A stretch of DNA of 64,000 bases from FW021-bin31 sp964422465 (GCA_964422465.1 CAYRBD010000004.1:4484-68483), one strand, 5' to 3'. Shown: positions 19,182 to 29,081, counted from the first letter of the stretch. The notes: generated from the sequence alone by a model not told the origin. Made by a program: numbers and translations.

Positions 19182-19254
19182 ACATCAATTAAAATGAAAC
19201 CCAAAAGAGGACCGGCAGATGAAAATTATAACTTATCTTAGTAACTTAAAACTT

Positions 19255-19881
19255 ATGAAAAACGTTATTCTTACCCTGTTTCTGTTGGGAACCATTGTTT
19301 CCTTAGGTCATGCACAGGAGGCTGGGAAAGGTAATCTCTTTGTCGGCGGCGGCTTTAGTTTAAGCCATTCAAACTCTAACAGCCCGGCTGATAATTACAA
19401 ACAATCGGGAACGGCATTCGCTTTCACTCCGGAGATAGGTTACATGGTGTCACATCATCTGGCGCTGGGAGTGGGCGTTTCATACACCACCAATTCCACT
19501 ACCACTACCAACTCCTCCGGGGGTAAGACGAAAACGAATGCCTACGGCCTCGGTGGTTTTATTTTCTCCGAATACTATATAGAACTTGCAGAAAAACTTG
19601 AATTTTTCGGATTTGCTGAAGCTGGGTACGGGATAACCAATAACAAGCAATCTCATGTGAAAGGCCCCGATGCCTCTACTTTTAACATTGAGGCTGGCCC
19701 GGGTATTGCCTATTCTTTTAGTCCCCACTTTGAATTGCTCATGAAATGGGGGTTGCTGGGCTACGAGTTTGAGAGGAGCAAATCCGGCAGTTCAGGAAAC
19801 ACAGATGTTGAAAAGAGGAATACTTTCAATTTCAAAGCAGATCTTTCTTCCCTGAAACTTGCATTGCATTATTATTCTTGA
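19255..19881 (+). CDS. Outer-membrane beta-barrel protein
   Basis: The 208-residue protein has a signal peptide (MKNVILTLFLLGTIVSLGHA, then QEAGK). The rest alternates amphipathic strands and turns (LFVGGGFSLSHS, FTPEIGYMVSHHLALGVGVSY, NIEAGPGIAYSFSPHFELL) as in small OmpA-type/OMP_b-brl porins. The start ATG 19255 is preferred over an upstream one at 19219 because it yields the signal peptide directly. Its last 10 bases overlap the 3' end of nagA on the opposite strand. The function is unknown. Confidence 0.85.
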   Translation: MKNVILTLFLLGTIVSLGHAQEAGKGNLFVGGGFSLSHSNSNSPADNYKQSGTAFAFTPEIGYMVSHHLALGVGVSYTTNSTTTTNSSGGKTKTNAYGLGGFIFSEYYIELAEKLEFFGFAEAGYGITNNKQSHVKGPDASTFNIEAGPGIAYSFSPHFELLMKWGLLGYEFERSKSGSSGNTDVEKRNTFNFKADLSSLKLALHYYS

Positions 19882-20972
19882 ATGATGGAATGAACCTTAT
19901 ATTCCTTATCCAGGAGTACCCAATCCATCGCATAACCGGGCGCTATTTTGCCCCATTGTTTATCTTTGCCCAGCACTTTTGCCGGAATTGCAGAAGCCTT
20001 TTTTAAGGCTGCCTCGGGAGACAACCCCATCCGAATGGCTTTTTGTACAGCTGCTCCCATTGTCAGGCAGGAGCCTGCTAAGGTCCCCTTTTCGGTTTCA
20101 TAATGGTCTTCTTTCAATATATATTTGTAAGAATCCGTATGGGTTTCGGTAATGGCATCCGTAATAAAAAACAGACGATCGCCCATTATTTCGGAAGCTA
20201 TCCGAACAGCTGCTTCATTGACATGTACGCCATCGGGAACAATGCTGGAGTAAACACCATTGTCAAAAGCCGCCCCTACCAGCCCCGGGGCACGATGCCG
20301 GAGAGCAGACATGGCATTGTACAGATGGGTGCAGGTGGTAATGCCCTGGTCAAAACCCCGTTTTGCCTCTTCATAAGTAGCATTGCTGTGTCCTGCGGAT
20401 AATAAAATATCCTTCCCGGCAAGATACCGTATAATCTCATCCGGACAGCATTCCGGCGCCAGGGTCATCATTTTAACCGTTCCCCTCCCTCGTTCTATTA
20501 GTTTTTTTACGGCCTTAAAATCGGGCTTTTGAATAAAACGTTCAATATGTGCGCCTTTTTTTTCAGCGTTAATATAAGGGCCCTCCAGTTGCAAACCTAA
20601 CAGTCCGGGCAGGCCCTGTTGCCAATATTCATAAACCGCATCCATGGCCGCTTCCATAATTTCAGTACTGCTTGTGGGGATGGTGGCCATAAAAGCGGTA
20701 GCCCCTCCGGCCCGGCAATAATTGTAAGTAGTTGTTAAAGATTCTACTGAAGGGAAGAGAGAAAACATCTGCCCGTTTCCACCATAAATTTGGAGGTCTT
20801 TATAGGCGGGAACAATCGTCAAATCGGGATATTCTTCTACCCCTACCCCTTCCGGTAAGTCTGAAGCGGGTAACAAGGCACATATTCTGCCTTCTTCTAC
20901 CAGGATAGCTGTTCCCGCCCTGAATACTTTTCCATCAAACAGGCGTGAAGGATTATATATTTTTTTTGACAT
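19872..20972 (-). CDS. nagA: N-acetylglucosamine-6-phosphate deacetylase
   Basis: The amidohydrolase removes acetate from GlcNAc-6-phosphate in amino-sugar recycling. The 366-residue protein has the N-terminal small beta domain (MSKKIYNPSRLFDG), VPAYKDLQIYGGNGQMF in place of the usual DIHVHG strand (this form is common in Bacteroidota), metal ligands in LQLEGPYIN, LSAGHSNATY and CTHLYNAMS, and the catalytic aspartate in FFITDAITETH. I start at ATG 20972; the open frame runs 73 codons further upstream without homology and overlaps the PepSY gene's start. No other nag gene is nearby. Confidence 0.93.
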   Translation of the reverse strand: MSKKIYNPSRLFDGKVFRAGTAILVEEGRICALLPASDLPEGVGVEEYPDLTIVPAYKDLQIYGGNGQMFSLFPSVESLTTTYNYCRAGGATAFMATIPTSSTEIMEAAMDAVYEYWQQGLPGLLGLQLEGPYINAEKKGAHIERFIQKPDFKAVKKLIERGRGTVKMMTLAPECCPDEIIRYLAGKDILLSAGHSNATYEEAKRGFDQGITTCTHLYNAMSALRHRAPGLVGAAFDNGVYSSIVPDGVHVNEAAVRIASEIMGDRLFFITDAITETHTDSYKYILKEDHYETEKGTLAGSCLTMGAAVQKAIRMGLSPEAALKKASAIPAKVLGKDKQWGKIAPGYAMDWVLLDKEYKVHSIIQE

Positions 20973-21117
20973 AAAAGATAATTTAAGGAAATTGCAAATA
21001 ACGAAATAATATCCGGCTATCCTGAAAGGGTAAAAAAATTTTGGGAATAGCATTCTCATCACATTCAAAAATGGCTTGCTTTTTGCCTCTTCTTTAATAT
21101 CAAAAATAAAAAGTACG

Positions 21118-21558
21118 ATGAAAACTAAATTTTTTCTTTTGTGTATGGCTGCCTTCACCATTGCGCTGACCAGTGCGGCCCAGAAAACCAAAACGTATCT
21201 CCCCCAGGATAAAATCCCGGCTAAGATTAAGACTTACGTTACCCGGCATTTCCCCGATCAGAATATTGTTTATGCGGAGAAGGAGCAAAAACATTCCAAA
21301 ACAGAGTATGAAATAAAACTGGATAATATGACTGAGTTGGAATTTAATAAAGGGATGGACGTGAAAGAAATAAAGGGAAAATCCGGGCTGCCTGATTCAG
21401 CTATTCCCCCCAAAGTGCTGTCTTACGTGAAAGCCCAATATCCCGATAATGCTATTGTGCAGTGGGAAATGAAGAAAAATAAGCAGGAAGTTGAACTGGA
21501 CAATGATCTGGAACTGGAATTTAATCATTCCGGAGAATTTCTGCGGATAGATGATTGA
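21118..21558 (+). CDS. Secreted PepSY-like domain protein
   Basis: The 146-residue exported protein (MKTKFFLLCMAAFTIALTSA signal) carries two copies of a PepSY-like (beta-lactamase-inhibitor-like, DUF2874) unit. Each has a helix such as IPAKIKTYVTRHFPDQ or IPPKVLSYVKAQYPDN, followed by a strand pair ending in LEFNKGMDVKEIKG or LEFNHSGEFLRIDD. These are common small periplasmic proteins in Bacteroidota with no firm function. The ATG at 21118 is preferred over the frame start 14 codons upstream because the signal peptide begins there. Confidence 0.85.
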   Translation: MKTKFFLLCMAAFTIALTSAAQKTKTYLPQDKIPAKIKTYVTRHFPDQNIVYAEKEQKHSKTEYEIKLDNMTELEFNKGMDVKEIKGKSGLPDSAIPPKVLSYVKAQYPDNAIVQWEMKKNKQEVELDNDLELEFNHSGEFLRIDD

Positions 21559-21589
21559 GGAAAATCGCTTTTAAACAAGAGAAAGATAA

Positions 21590-22423
21590 TTATCGCTTTC
21601 TATAAAGTTTAACAGGGTCAATCCCTATCCCAATATTGGCAATTATTGGTCTGTATTGGTAGTCTATTTCCTGTGTATTTAAAGAGGCTCCTAACTGAAG
21701 AGCCAGATGCAACCAGCCGTTTAGAAATAATTCGTAGGTATAGGCCGGTTCTATAAAAGATAGGAGTCTATTGCTTATTTTTCCATATTCATCTGGATTA
21801 GACGTACTATTTACCACCTTATTATATACTATCCCCGACCATCTTACGCTAAAGGCAGCTCTTCTCTTACCCTTATCAAATACTATCGCCGGTTCAAGAA
21901 AAAACTGTTTCATCTGAGTGTCATAGTTGAAAAGTTTTTTAGCAATTAGGCTGTCTTGGCTTGGGAAGAAAACCTTCGTTTGTGAAGAGGAGTTCATAGA
22001 AAATCGGCCTATCCCAAAACCTGCAGTGCCATTGATAATGATATTTTTTCTTTTATTTAAGGGGCTGTAATAGCTTATTCCGAAGCTAAAAGCTTTTCTT
22101 TTGGAATGAATGCTGTCCATTCTATCGTGACTGTGTGGGACATGATGAAAGTCTTTATCATAATGGTATTCATTTCTCCAGTACCAACTGCTTACCATTG
22201 CCAGATGATCACTGATAGCATAGCCTGCTTGTGCATCTATACCATAATAAGAGAGTTTCAAATTAACATCAGATTGATCTTTTTGAGTAAACATTGGGAC
22301 GTTTACTGCTCTTGGTGCGTACATATAATGAGGGGCCTCTGTAACAGTACAGGAAGTAACCATGAACAGTACAGGGGCTAAGGAGTTTCTCCATTTTTGC
22401 GTTGGTAATTTAAGTTTTATCAT
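21590..22423 (-). CDS. Putative lipoprotein with beta-barrel-like body
   Basis: The 277-residue protein begins with a lipoprotein-like signal (LAPVLFMVTSC, lipobox cysteine at about residue 25). The remainder is rich in alternating strands (AQAGYAISDHLAMVSSWYW, AFSFGISYYSPLNKRKNIII, FLEPAIVFDKGKRRAAFSVR, HLALQLGASLNTQ), as in outer-membrane or surface beta proteins. No family is recognised. It is divergent from the TPR-YaiO gene, with a shared 253-base upstream region. Confidence 0.75.
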   Translation of the reverse strand: MIKLKLPTQKWRNSLAPVLFMVTSCTVTEAPHYMYAPRAVNVPMFTQKDQSDVNLKLSYYGIDAQAGYAISDHLAMVSSWYWRNEYHYDKDFHHVPHSHDRMDSIHSKRKAFSFGISYYSPLNKRKNIIINGTAGFGIGRFSMNSSSQTKVFFPSQDSLIAKKLFNYDTQMKQFFLEPAIVFDKGKRRAAFSVRWSGIVYNKVVNSTSNPDEYGKISNRLLSFIEPAYTYELFLNGWLHLALQLGASLNTQEIDYQYRPIIANIGIGIDPVKLYRKR

Positions 22424-22676
22424 AAATGAGTTACCCGGTTAAACCAAATAAGCCAAAACAGTATAAAGCTACTGCGATATTTCCATATTTATTAAATCAA
22501 TCATATTTTTACAAAAAGATTACTTTTGTCTATAATTGTATTCAGCATGGAATATTAATGGAAAATGTAACTATATTGCTCAAGGCATAAAATTATGTAG
22601 GGTTGACAGAAGGTAATAAGGTTAAATATGGCAAATTGCAAAACCTTATTAACTTCGCGTATCCAAAAAGAGGAAT

Positions 22677-23918
22677 ATGATATATAAATTAAAAGCTGTT
22701 TTCACCGTCCTCCTACTCTTTTTTCTTTATCAGGTACAGGCTCAGGACAGACTGGATGTGGATAGCCTGTTTAAGGAGGCACGTACAGCAGCTTTTGATC
22801 AGAAAAACTATCCTCAGGCTATCAAATTATGTAAAGAAGCGCTAGCCATAGCCCCTGATTATACTGAAATAAAAGTTTTTTTAGGAGGCGTTTATTCCTG
22901 GTCAAAAAAAACAGACAGCGCCGGAAGCATTCTACAATCTGTGCTGGAGGACCATCCTGATAATGAAGCCGCTGCCTCTGCGCTTACTGATCTGGCTTAT
23001 TGGAACGGCCAAAATGGAGAGGCTTTACAATATAGCAACCAGGGGTTAAAATATCATCCTCATTCAACGGGCCTGTTAGTAAAAAAAGTAAAAATCCTGA
23101 ATGCGTTGGAACAATATGGCCGGGCACAAAAGACGGCTGATACCTTATTAAAGTATGATCCTAAAAACACAGAAGTCGGGCAACTACTGAATGTCATTCG
23201 TGACAAAACGAGTTTAAATAAAATTGGAGTTAGTTATCATTATGTATATTTTGACAAGCAGTTTCCTGATCCCTGGCATATAGTCAGCCTGGATTATACC
23301 CGACAAACCGCCGTAGGGGATTTAATTACACGTATTAATTTTGCCAATCGGTTTGCAAAAAACGGGCTGCAGGGAGAAGTAGATTTTTATCCGCATATTT
23401 CCAAAACATTTTATGCTTATTTAAATACCGGAATTTCGGGAACGAATAGTGTTTTCCCTCATTATAGAGCCGGAGCTTCGCTTTATGCCAACATCCCCTG
23501 GGAGATGGAAATAGAAGGTGGGTTTCGTTATATGAAATTTTCATCGGACGTCTGGATTTATACGGCTTCTATAGGAAAATATTTTAAAAATTTCTGGTTT
23601 AATTTCCGTACTTACCTGGTTCCCGATCAGGATAATTCTCAATCGTACAACCTTACGCTTCGCTATTATACCGGAGGTAAAGACGATTATTATGCTCTTG
23701 CCTATGGCACCGGTATCTCTCCTGATGACCGAACAGATGCTGCCCTGCTTGGTATAAAAAACAAGCTAAATGCGCAGAGGGTTAGCGCTCGTTACAGCCA
23801 TGTATTTCATGAGCTTAACATTATAAGGTTTGATTTGACCTGGTATTATAAAGAATTTCTTCCCAAGGTTTATGGAAACCAGTGGGATATTGGAATAGCT
23901 TATCAAAGAAGGTTTTAG
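22677..23918 (+). CDS. TPR plus YaiO-type outer-membrane beta-barrel protein
   Basis: The 413-residue exported protein has signal MIYKLKAVFTVLLLFFLYQV with cleavage near QAQD. Residues about 30-165 are tetratricopeptide helices (DQKNYPQAIKLCKEALAIAP; ALQYSNQGLKYHPHSTGLLV; YGRAQKTADTLLKYDPKN). About 175-413 form the YaiO-type barrel (IVSLDYTRQTAVGDLITRIN, PHYRAGASLYANIPW, WDIGIAYQRRF at the C-terminus). A periplasmic TPR scaffold joined to a barrel is the layout of PgaA and of the AlgK-AlgE pair in polysaccharide export. It converges with the GT2 synthase gene 48 bases away, which suggests it is the porin for that product. This role is inference. Confidence 0.88.
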   Translation: MIYKLKAVFTVLLLFFLYQVQAQDRLDVDSLFKEARTAAFDQKNYPQAIKLCKEALAIAPDYTEIKVFLGGVYSWSKKTDSAGSILQSVLEDHPDNEAAASALTDLAYWNGQNGEALQYSNQGLKYHPHSTGLLVKKVKILNALEQYGRAQKTADTLLKYDPKNTEVGQLLNVIRDKTSLNKIGVSYHYVYFDKQFPDPWHIVSLDYTRQTAVGDLITRINFANRFAKNGLQGEVDFYPHISKTFYAYLNTGISGTNSVFPHYRAGASLYANIPWEMEIEGGFRYMKFSSDVWIYTASIGKYFKNFWFNFRTYLVPDQDNSQSYNLTLRYYTGGKDDYYALAYGTGISPDDRTDAALLGIKNKLNAQRVSARYSHVFHELNIIRFDLTWYYKEFLPKVYGNQWDIGIAYQRRF

Positions 23919-23966
23919 ATAAATTATCATCTAACGATTATCCTTAAAAGATAAACAATATTCCTT

Positions 23967-25403
23967 TTATTTTGATAAACTTTCTGCTGGTTGGAATCCG
24001 GTACGTGTCATCTCCCCCCATCCTGTATTTTTTCTAAAAATAGCGATAAAGCCTCTGACGGAAGACCAAACTACGAACGGGTGAAACAAAAAGGGTTCCA
24101 ATAAAGCAGTTAACATGAGCCGAAATGTATCTCTTCGTCTGTTATATTGATTATAAGTTGCTATTTCCATAAAAATTGCAAAAAAGGAATAGAGATATCC
24201 GAAACTAACAATAAAAAATAACAAATTCCAGAAGAAGGCCCATTGTACCATATTCAGCAATGCCAGGATAAGGAAAATAACAAACCCTGTACACTCGATT
24301 AAGGGAGCCAGGAGTTCAAAAAAGAGCCAATACGGATAGCTCAACATGCCAAGTAAATGATATTTTGGATTAAAAAAGAGCTTGCGATGCAAGTATAGGG
24401 TTTCTACTGTTCCCCTCATCCAGCGGCTGCGTTGCCTGCCTAAGACCTTATAATCCGAAGGTCCTTCTGTCCAACAAAGGGGATCGGGGATATATTTTAT
24501 TTTATAAGGAAGTTTTTGTTCTTCCATATACCTGCGCATCCTGACGACCAGTTCCATATCTTCACCAACTGTACCGGTGTCATAACCTCCCGCTTTGATT
24601 AGAATATTTTTATCAAAAGCGCCAAAAGCTCCGGATACGATAAGCAAGCCATTTAACCGACTCCAGGCCATCCTTCCCAAAAGAAATGCCCGGATATATT
24701 CCAGAGTCTGCATGCGGGGTAAAAACTTTCTGGGCAAATTAATCTTTACCAATCTTCCGTTTTTGACAATACAGGAATTGGCTATCCGGATAACGCCTCC
24801 TGAACAAATTACCGGGGTCTTTCCTGAATTTAAGAAGGGCATAACTATTTTTAATAAAGCATCTTGCTCCAGAATACAATCGACATCAATGGAAACTACG
24901 ATGTCATGGGATGCCAAATTAATACCCGCGTTTAAGGCGTCTGATTTACCTCCATTCTCTTTGTCTATAACAATAAGTTTGTGAAAGGATATTTTCTTAC
25001 TTTTATAAACCCCATACACCTGACGGGTGTTTATTTTTTTATAATAATAATACGGTAGTTTTTCCAGTTGGTAAGCTTTAATAAGTTTTTGTAAAGAATC
25101 GTCTTTGCTGCCATCATTTATAACAATAATTTCAAGCTTTTCATAATAAATGGAGAGTAAAGACCGGACATTATCAATAATGGTTGAGGCTTCATTATAG
25201 GCGGGGGCAATAATGGTTACGCCCGGCGCATCGTGGGAAGTAGCTAATATACGGGGGTCTGAAAAATACCTTTGGCTCAGGTGTTTTCTGGTTTCACGAA
25301 TAGACAGGAACCCAATAAAAAAATAAAAAAGAATTAAGGTCAGGGAATAGATTAATAACCCGTAAGTAAAAAAATCTACCATTATAGATTGCCAGTTTAT
25401 CAT
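23967..25403 (-). CDS. Membrane GT2 glycosyltransferase, processive synthase type
   Basis: The 478-residue inner-membrane enzyme has an N-terminal membrane segment (about 13-35) and a cytoplasmic GT-A domain with INDGSKDDS, ENGGKSDALNAG, VSIDVDCIL (metal-binding DxD), VGEDMELVVRMRR and QRSRWMRG (QxxRW). C-terminal membrane helices lie at about 345-430. The D,D,D,QxxRW set is typical of processive beta-glycan synthases such as PgaC (poly-GlcNAc), cellulose and hyaluronan synthases. The start ATG overlaps the stop of the HEAT-repeat gene as ATGA, so the two are translationally coupled. The polymer identity cannot be told from sequence. Confidence 0.93.
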   Translation of the reverse strand: MINWQSIMVDFFTYGLLIYSLTLILFYFFIGFLSIRETRKHLSQRYFSDPRILATSHDAPGVTIIAPAYNEASTIIDNVRSLLSIYYEKLEIIVINDGSKDDSLQKLIKAYQLEKLPYYYYKKINTRQVYGVYKSKKISFHKLIVIDKENGGKSDALNAGINLASHDIVVSIDVDCILEQDALLKIVMPFLNSGKTPVICSGGVIRIANSCIVKNGRLVKINLPRKFLPRMQTLEYIRAFLLGRMAWSRLNGLLIVSGAFGAFDKNILIKAGGYDTGTVGEDMELVVRMRRYMEEQKLPYKIKYIPDPLCWTEGPSDYKVLGRQRSRWMRGTVETLYLHRKLFFNPKYHLLGMLSYPYWLFFELLAPLIECTGFVIFLILALLNMVQWAFFWNLLFFIVSFGYLYSFFAIFMEIATYNQYNRRRDTFRLMLTALLEPFLFHPFVVWSSVRGFIAIFRKNTGWGEMTRTGFQPAESLSK

Positions 25404-26655
25404 TTTCTTTCTGCTTTAACTTGTTGAACAATTGTGAATCCCGGCTCTGATTCATATTCGGGTGTTTCCTGAAGAACAACTATTCCTTTAGTAGATGAAG
25501 AAACAATAGCTCTTGCGGCGGCGATCTTGATATCAGGTGCTTTATCTGACTGCCATTCTCTCATTAAAAAAGACATCGCTTTTGGTGAGCCGATTATCTC
25601 CAGTGTCTTTAGTGAAGACAATTGAAAATTATGGCTTTTATTATTGTAGAGAGGGATAATTTGTTCTGTAGTATCTTCATTATAAATACTACTTAAAGCC
25701 TGAAGTGCTGCAATGGCTATTTTCTCATTTGGGTGCGTTAGATAAGATACAACCTCATCATGCATTTTAAAAATATGATAATGTTCAATTAANNNNNNNN
25801 NNNNNNNNNNNNNNNNNNNNNNNNNNNNNNNNNNNNNNNNNNNNNNNNNNNNNNNNNNNNNNNNNNNNNNNNNNNNNNNNNNNNNNNNNNNNTTAGATAA
25901 GATACAACCTCATCATGCATTTTAAAAATATGATAATGTTCAATTAATCGCAAGGAAAAATAGACAACAGAAATATTTGAAGATTGCAACCAACGGTCTA
26001 TACCAGTAAAATCGGGATAAGAGAATTGAGATACTTGTGCTAACAGCCTGATATGACTCCAGCCGTTAATATCTTGTGTAAGTTTATTTAGAAAACTAAA
26101 GCTGTCGAAACCATTGGCTCTAATCAGTCCTAATTGAGCTTCCATCCTTACGTAATCATTGGGATGGTTTGAATACTTATAAATTTTTTCCATGTAATCC
26201 TTCTGCTCCATCAGACATAATTCTTGTATTCCTATTGCCTTTAGGCGCCACTTTCGGCTGTTAAGCTTTTGAAGGGAGACCTTATGAAGACTTAAATGGA
26301 TATACAGTTTTTTAATGTTTTCAGAAGCAAAGCCGCTTATGTTTATCCTGGCTATGACCAATTCCCGGATAAACCATTTCCTGAGATTCTTACGGCTGAG
26401 AATCTTTTGCAGCCTCTTTGAAACAGTATCCGAAATCAGAGATTTCTCATTTACAACTTTATCTACTAAAACAGCTTTCTCTATAATATCGTTAAATATA
26501 GTCAATACCCTTTTGTACTTTTTATTTTGACGCTTCTGGTAGGATTGGACTATAAGAGCGGATACTAAAAGAGAAATAATAATAACCCAGAAAATTACGC
26601 TCAAATTAAAGAGCGCTTTTATAAAAGTATCGTTAATCCATGGAATAAGTAACAT
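25400..26655 (-). CDS. Membrane-anchored HEAT-repeat protein, artificially split by a false gap
   Basis: The N-terminal membrane segment (FNLSVIFWVIIISLLVSALI, about residues 17-36) precedes alpha-helical HEAT-type repeats (SNHPNDYVRMEAQLGLIRAN; LTHPNEKIAIAALQALSSI; SDKAPDIKIAAARAIVSS). The 100-N gap is flanked by identical 55-base copies. Removing the N and one copy joins the two halves in frame at VVSYL-THPNEK and restores a 366-residue protein. It probably acts as a cytoplasmic or periplasmic scaffold for the coupled GT2 synthase. HEAT proteins next to such synthases are common in this phylum, but the role is unproven. Confidence 0.88.
25793..25892. other. False assembly gap (100 N) with duplicated 55-base flanks
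   Basis: The 55 bases ending at 25792 (from 25738) are identical to the 55 bases starting at 25893. Two contigs that overlap by 55 bases were therefore placed side by side with 100 N instead of being merged. No sequence is missing. Confidence 0.95.
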
Positions 26656-26679
26656 CCGCCAAAAGTGGTTTTTAATAAA

Positions 26680-27054
26680 TCAACTATCTTTCATAACAGA
26701 CCTTGCAAAACGCTTTACTCTGATGGCCAATTCATTTGGGCTGAAAGGTTTAGTAATATAATCATCTACACCAAGATTAAAGGCTTCTAAAACCGTATTT
26801 TCCTGCCCCATTCCGGATAATATTATTACAAAGGCGTTGGACTTATCCTGTTTTTTAACTTTTTCGACTATTTCAAGACCCGAAAAGTAGGGTAACATTA
26901 TGTCCGTAATAACCATCTCGGGATGCTGAGTATCAATTTGCTCAAGCGCTTCACGTCCATCTGCTGCAATAATAACCTCATAGCCTTCTTTTACAAGGCG
27001 CATTCTAATTGTTTTTAGTAACAAAGGTTCATCTTCAACAACAAGAATTTTCAT
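26680..27054 (-). CDS. Single-domain response regulator
   Basis: The 124-residue receiver-only protein has an acidic pocket in VVEDEP, phospho-acceptor aspartate in VITDIMLPYFSG (near 52), conserved Ser in IILSGMG and lysine in ITKPFSPNEL. With no output domain it is likely a phosphorelay intermediate or acts by protein-protein contact. It begins at ATG 27054, directly beside the N gap. An open frame appears to join it to the hybrid kinase only because the gap length is arbitrary. I treat it as a separate gene because MKILVVEDE is a standard receiver start. Confidence 0.85.
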   Translation of the reverse strand: MKILVVEDEPLLLKTIRMRLVKEGYEVIIAADGREALEQIDTQHPEMVITDIMLPYFSGLEIVEKVKKQDKSNAFVIILSGMGQENTVLEAFNLGVDDYITKPFSPNELAIRVKRFARSVMKDS

Positions 27055-27055
27055 A

Positions 27056-27155
27056 NNNNNNNNNNNNNNNNNNNNNNNNNNNNNNNNNNNNNNNNNNNNN
27101 NNNNNNNNNNNNNNNNNNNNNNNNNNNNNNNNNNNNNNNNNNNNNNNNNNNNNNN
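27056..27155. other. Assembly gap (100 N) between hybrid kinase and response regulator
   Basis: This run of 100 N has non-identical flanks. It hides the last residues and stop of the kinase gene and the spacer before the receiver gene. Confidence 0.95.
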
Positions 27156-28809
27156 TTTTTAACTCCTTTTGAAGTCCTTCTAAGACGATTTTATATTCTG
27201 AAATTGCATCCCGGATTAGTTCAGATATTTTGTCTATATCTTTATTTTCTTTAGCATTAAGTTCTATCTGTGTAATCCAATCCAACAGAGGCTGAGCCTG
27301 AAGTAATCCCAGACTTGATTTTAATTTATGGGCTTTTTCATGTACTGCTGCCCAGTTTTTATTTTTGATTTCGGTTTTTAACTCCTCAAAGACTGGAGGA
27401 GTTATAGTCAGGAAGTCCTTCAGGATGTCTTTTTTATAGTTATCATCCTCCAGTTCTTCCAGGTAGGCTAAATCATAATGTTTTGGTTGATTCGTTTTTG
27501 AGAAAACTATCGGATGGTTAGCCTCTTTCTGAGTTAATGTTCCATTGGCAAGAAGTAGAGTCTGCATAGCCTCTATTAATATTTTTTCAGTAAAGGGCTT
27601 TGATAAATAGTCATTTACTCCTATTTCAAAACATTTTTTCTTTTCTTCTTCCCTAATTGTAGCCGTCATGGCAATAATAGGAACTTTTAATTTTAAAGTA
27701 TGGCGAATAAAATCTGTAAGTTCAAATCCATCCATTTCGGGCATAGAAATATCCATTAAGATGATGTCTGGCAAGGGGCCCTTCTGCAGTATTTCTACTG
27801 CTTCTTTTCCGTTATTGGCAATGGTAACTTCTGCTCCAAATTTCTGAACGGTATATTTAGCAACTTTTTGATTTATTAAATTGTCTTCTACTATGATTAC
27901 CTGAATATTGCTTAAAAGATCAGGTGCAAATTGTGTATTTTCATTCGCTACTTTATTGGCTGGAGGATTAATAACATAAGTAAACGGGATTGTTGCTGTA
28001 AAAGTGCTACCATGTCCTACTCTGCTAATTGCTTTTATATTCCCTTGTTGTAGTTCTATAAGCCTTTTTGCAATGGTTAATCCAATTCCGGATCCCTTGT
28101 TTCTTTTTTTACCTCCTTTATCGACTTGTACAAATTCTTTAAACAGTTCCGGCAATGTATTTTCAGGAATTCCTATTCCCGTATCTTTTACTACAAACTC
28201 GATAACCGCTTTTGGTTTTCTTAATGCTTTAACAGACACCTTTAATCCTACTTCTCCTTCTTCAGTAAACTTGACTGCATTACTTAGCAGATTATTGAGC
28301 ACCTGCTTTAACCTGAGGGGGTCGCCTATACAGGTGGTCGGGATTTTAGGATCAATTTCTATTTTCCAATCCAATCCCTTTTCTTTCGCTTTTTTCTCCC
28401 ATCCGGATACGGCTTGAGAGATGACCTCTTTCGGAAAGAACTTAATGTGTTGTAGCACCAGGTCTCCTGCTTCTATTTTAGCGAGGTCCAATAAATCGCC
28501 AATCAGCAAATTCAGGGTTTCCGAGGCCGCTCCTATGGAAATAACAAACTGTTGTTGTTCCGAAGTCAGGGGTGTATGTTTAAGGAGCTCATACATGCCT
28601 ATTATTCCATGCAAAGGAGTCCTCATTTCATGATTTATACCGGATAGGAATTGATCCTGGGCCTTTTTTTCTTCAGCGACCTTATTCCTGAGTATCTCTA
28701 ATTCCTTTTTATATTTTTCTCGTGAAGTCCTATTTCGCAGGGATAAAAAGAAGATAATAGCAAGCAATATCACGCCTTCTATTATAAAAAAATAGGAAAG
28801 ATTTGACAT
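27156..28809 (-). CDS. Hybrid sensor histidine kinase with receiver and Hpt domains, 3' end in gap
   Basis: This membrane-anchored kinase has one membrane segment (about residues 5-22) and no periplasmic sensor domain. It carries HisKA (NHEMRTPLHG, His near 60), HATPase (NNLLSNAVKF; DTGIGIP; GSGIGLTIAKR), a receiver (ILMDISMPEMDG) and a C-terminal Hpt domain (VHEKAHKLKSSLGLL). This is a complete His-Asp-His relay that could pass phosphate to the adjacent receiver-only protein. The end lies in the N gap after LEGLQKELK. It is the first gene of the run leading to the HEAT protein and GT2 synthase, so it probably controls that locus; the input signal is not evident. Confidence 0.9.
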
Positions 28810-29028
28810 AATGAGTTGGTATTCAATAAAATAACTTTATTGGCCGGAGTGGAAGGAGGCAATCCTTCTTCTTTTGGTCAAAAAAAAGTTCAAAACAAAA
28901 ATATAGATAAGACTTTAATATGCCAAATTCTTTATTGGTATCCCTCTTTGAACCCTTTCAGCTCGTCGTTTATTAACTATTTGGAGTCGTTTACCCCTTT
29001 TAGTTAGATTAGTTTACTTCCTTACCCA

Positions 29029-29036
29029 TATCTTTG
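29029..29036 (+). promoter_or_regulatory. -7 promoter box for the LVIVD lipoprotein gene
   Basis: TATCTTTG is an exact TAnnTTTG match, 45 bases upstream of ATG 29082. Confidence 0.5.
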
Positions 29037-29081
29037 CCAAATCAACAGGTAACTTTTTATTAAAACTCTAAACCTATTTTG

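Noticed and set aside
26680..28809. One continuous 709-residue kinase-plus-regulator protein
   Set aside because: The join exists only through the arbitrary 100-N length. MKILVVEDE at 27054 is a normal start of a separate receiver protein.
28816..29007. 63-codon ORF upstream of the LVIVD gene
   Set aside because: It lies between divergent genes, has no family and no supporting start context.
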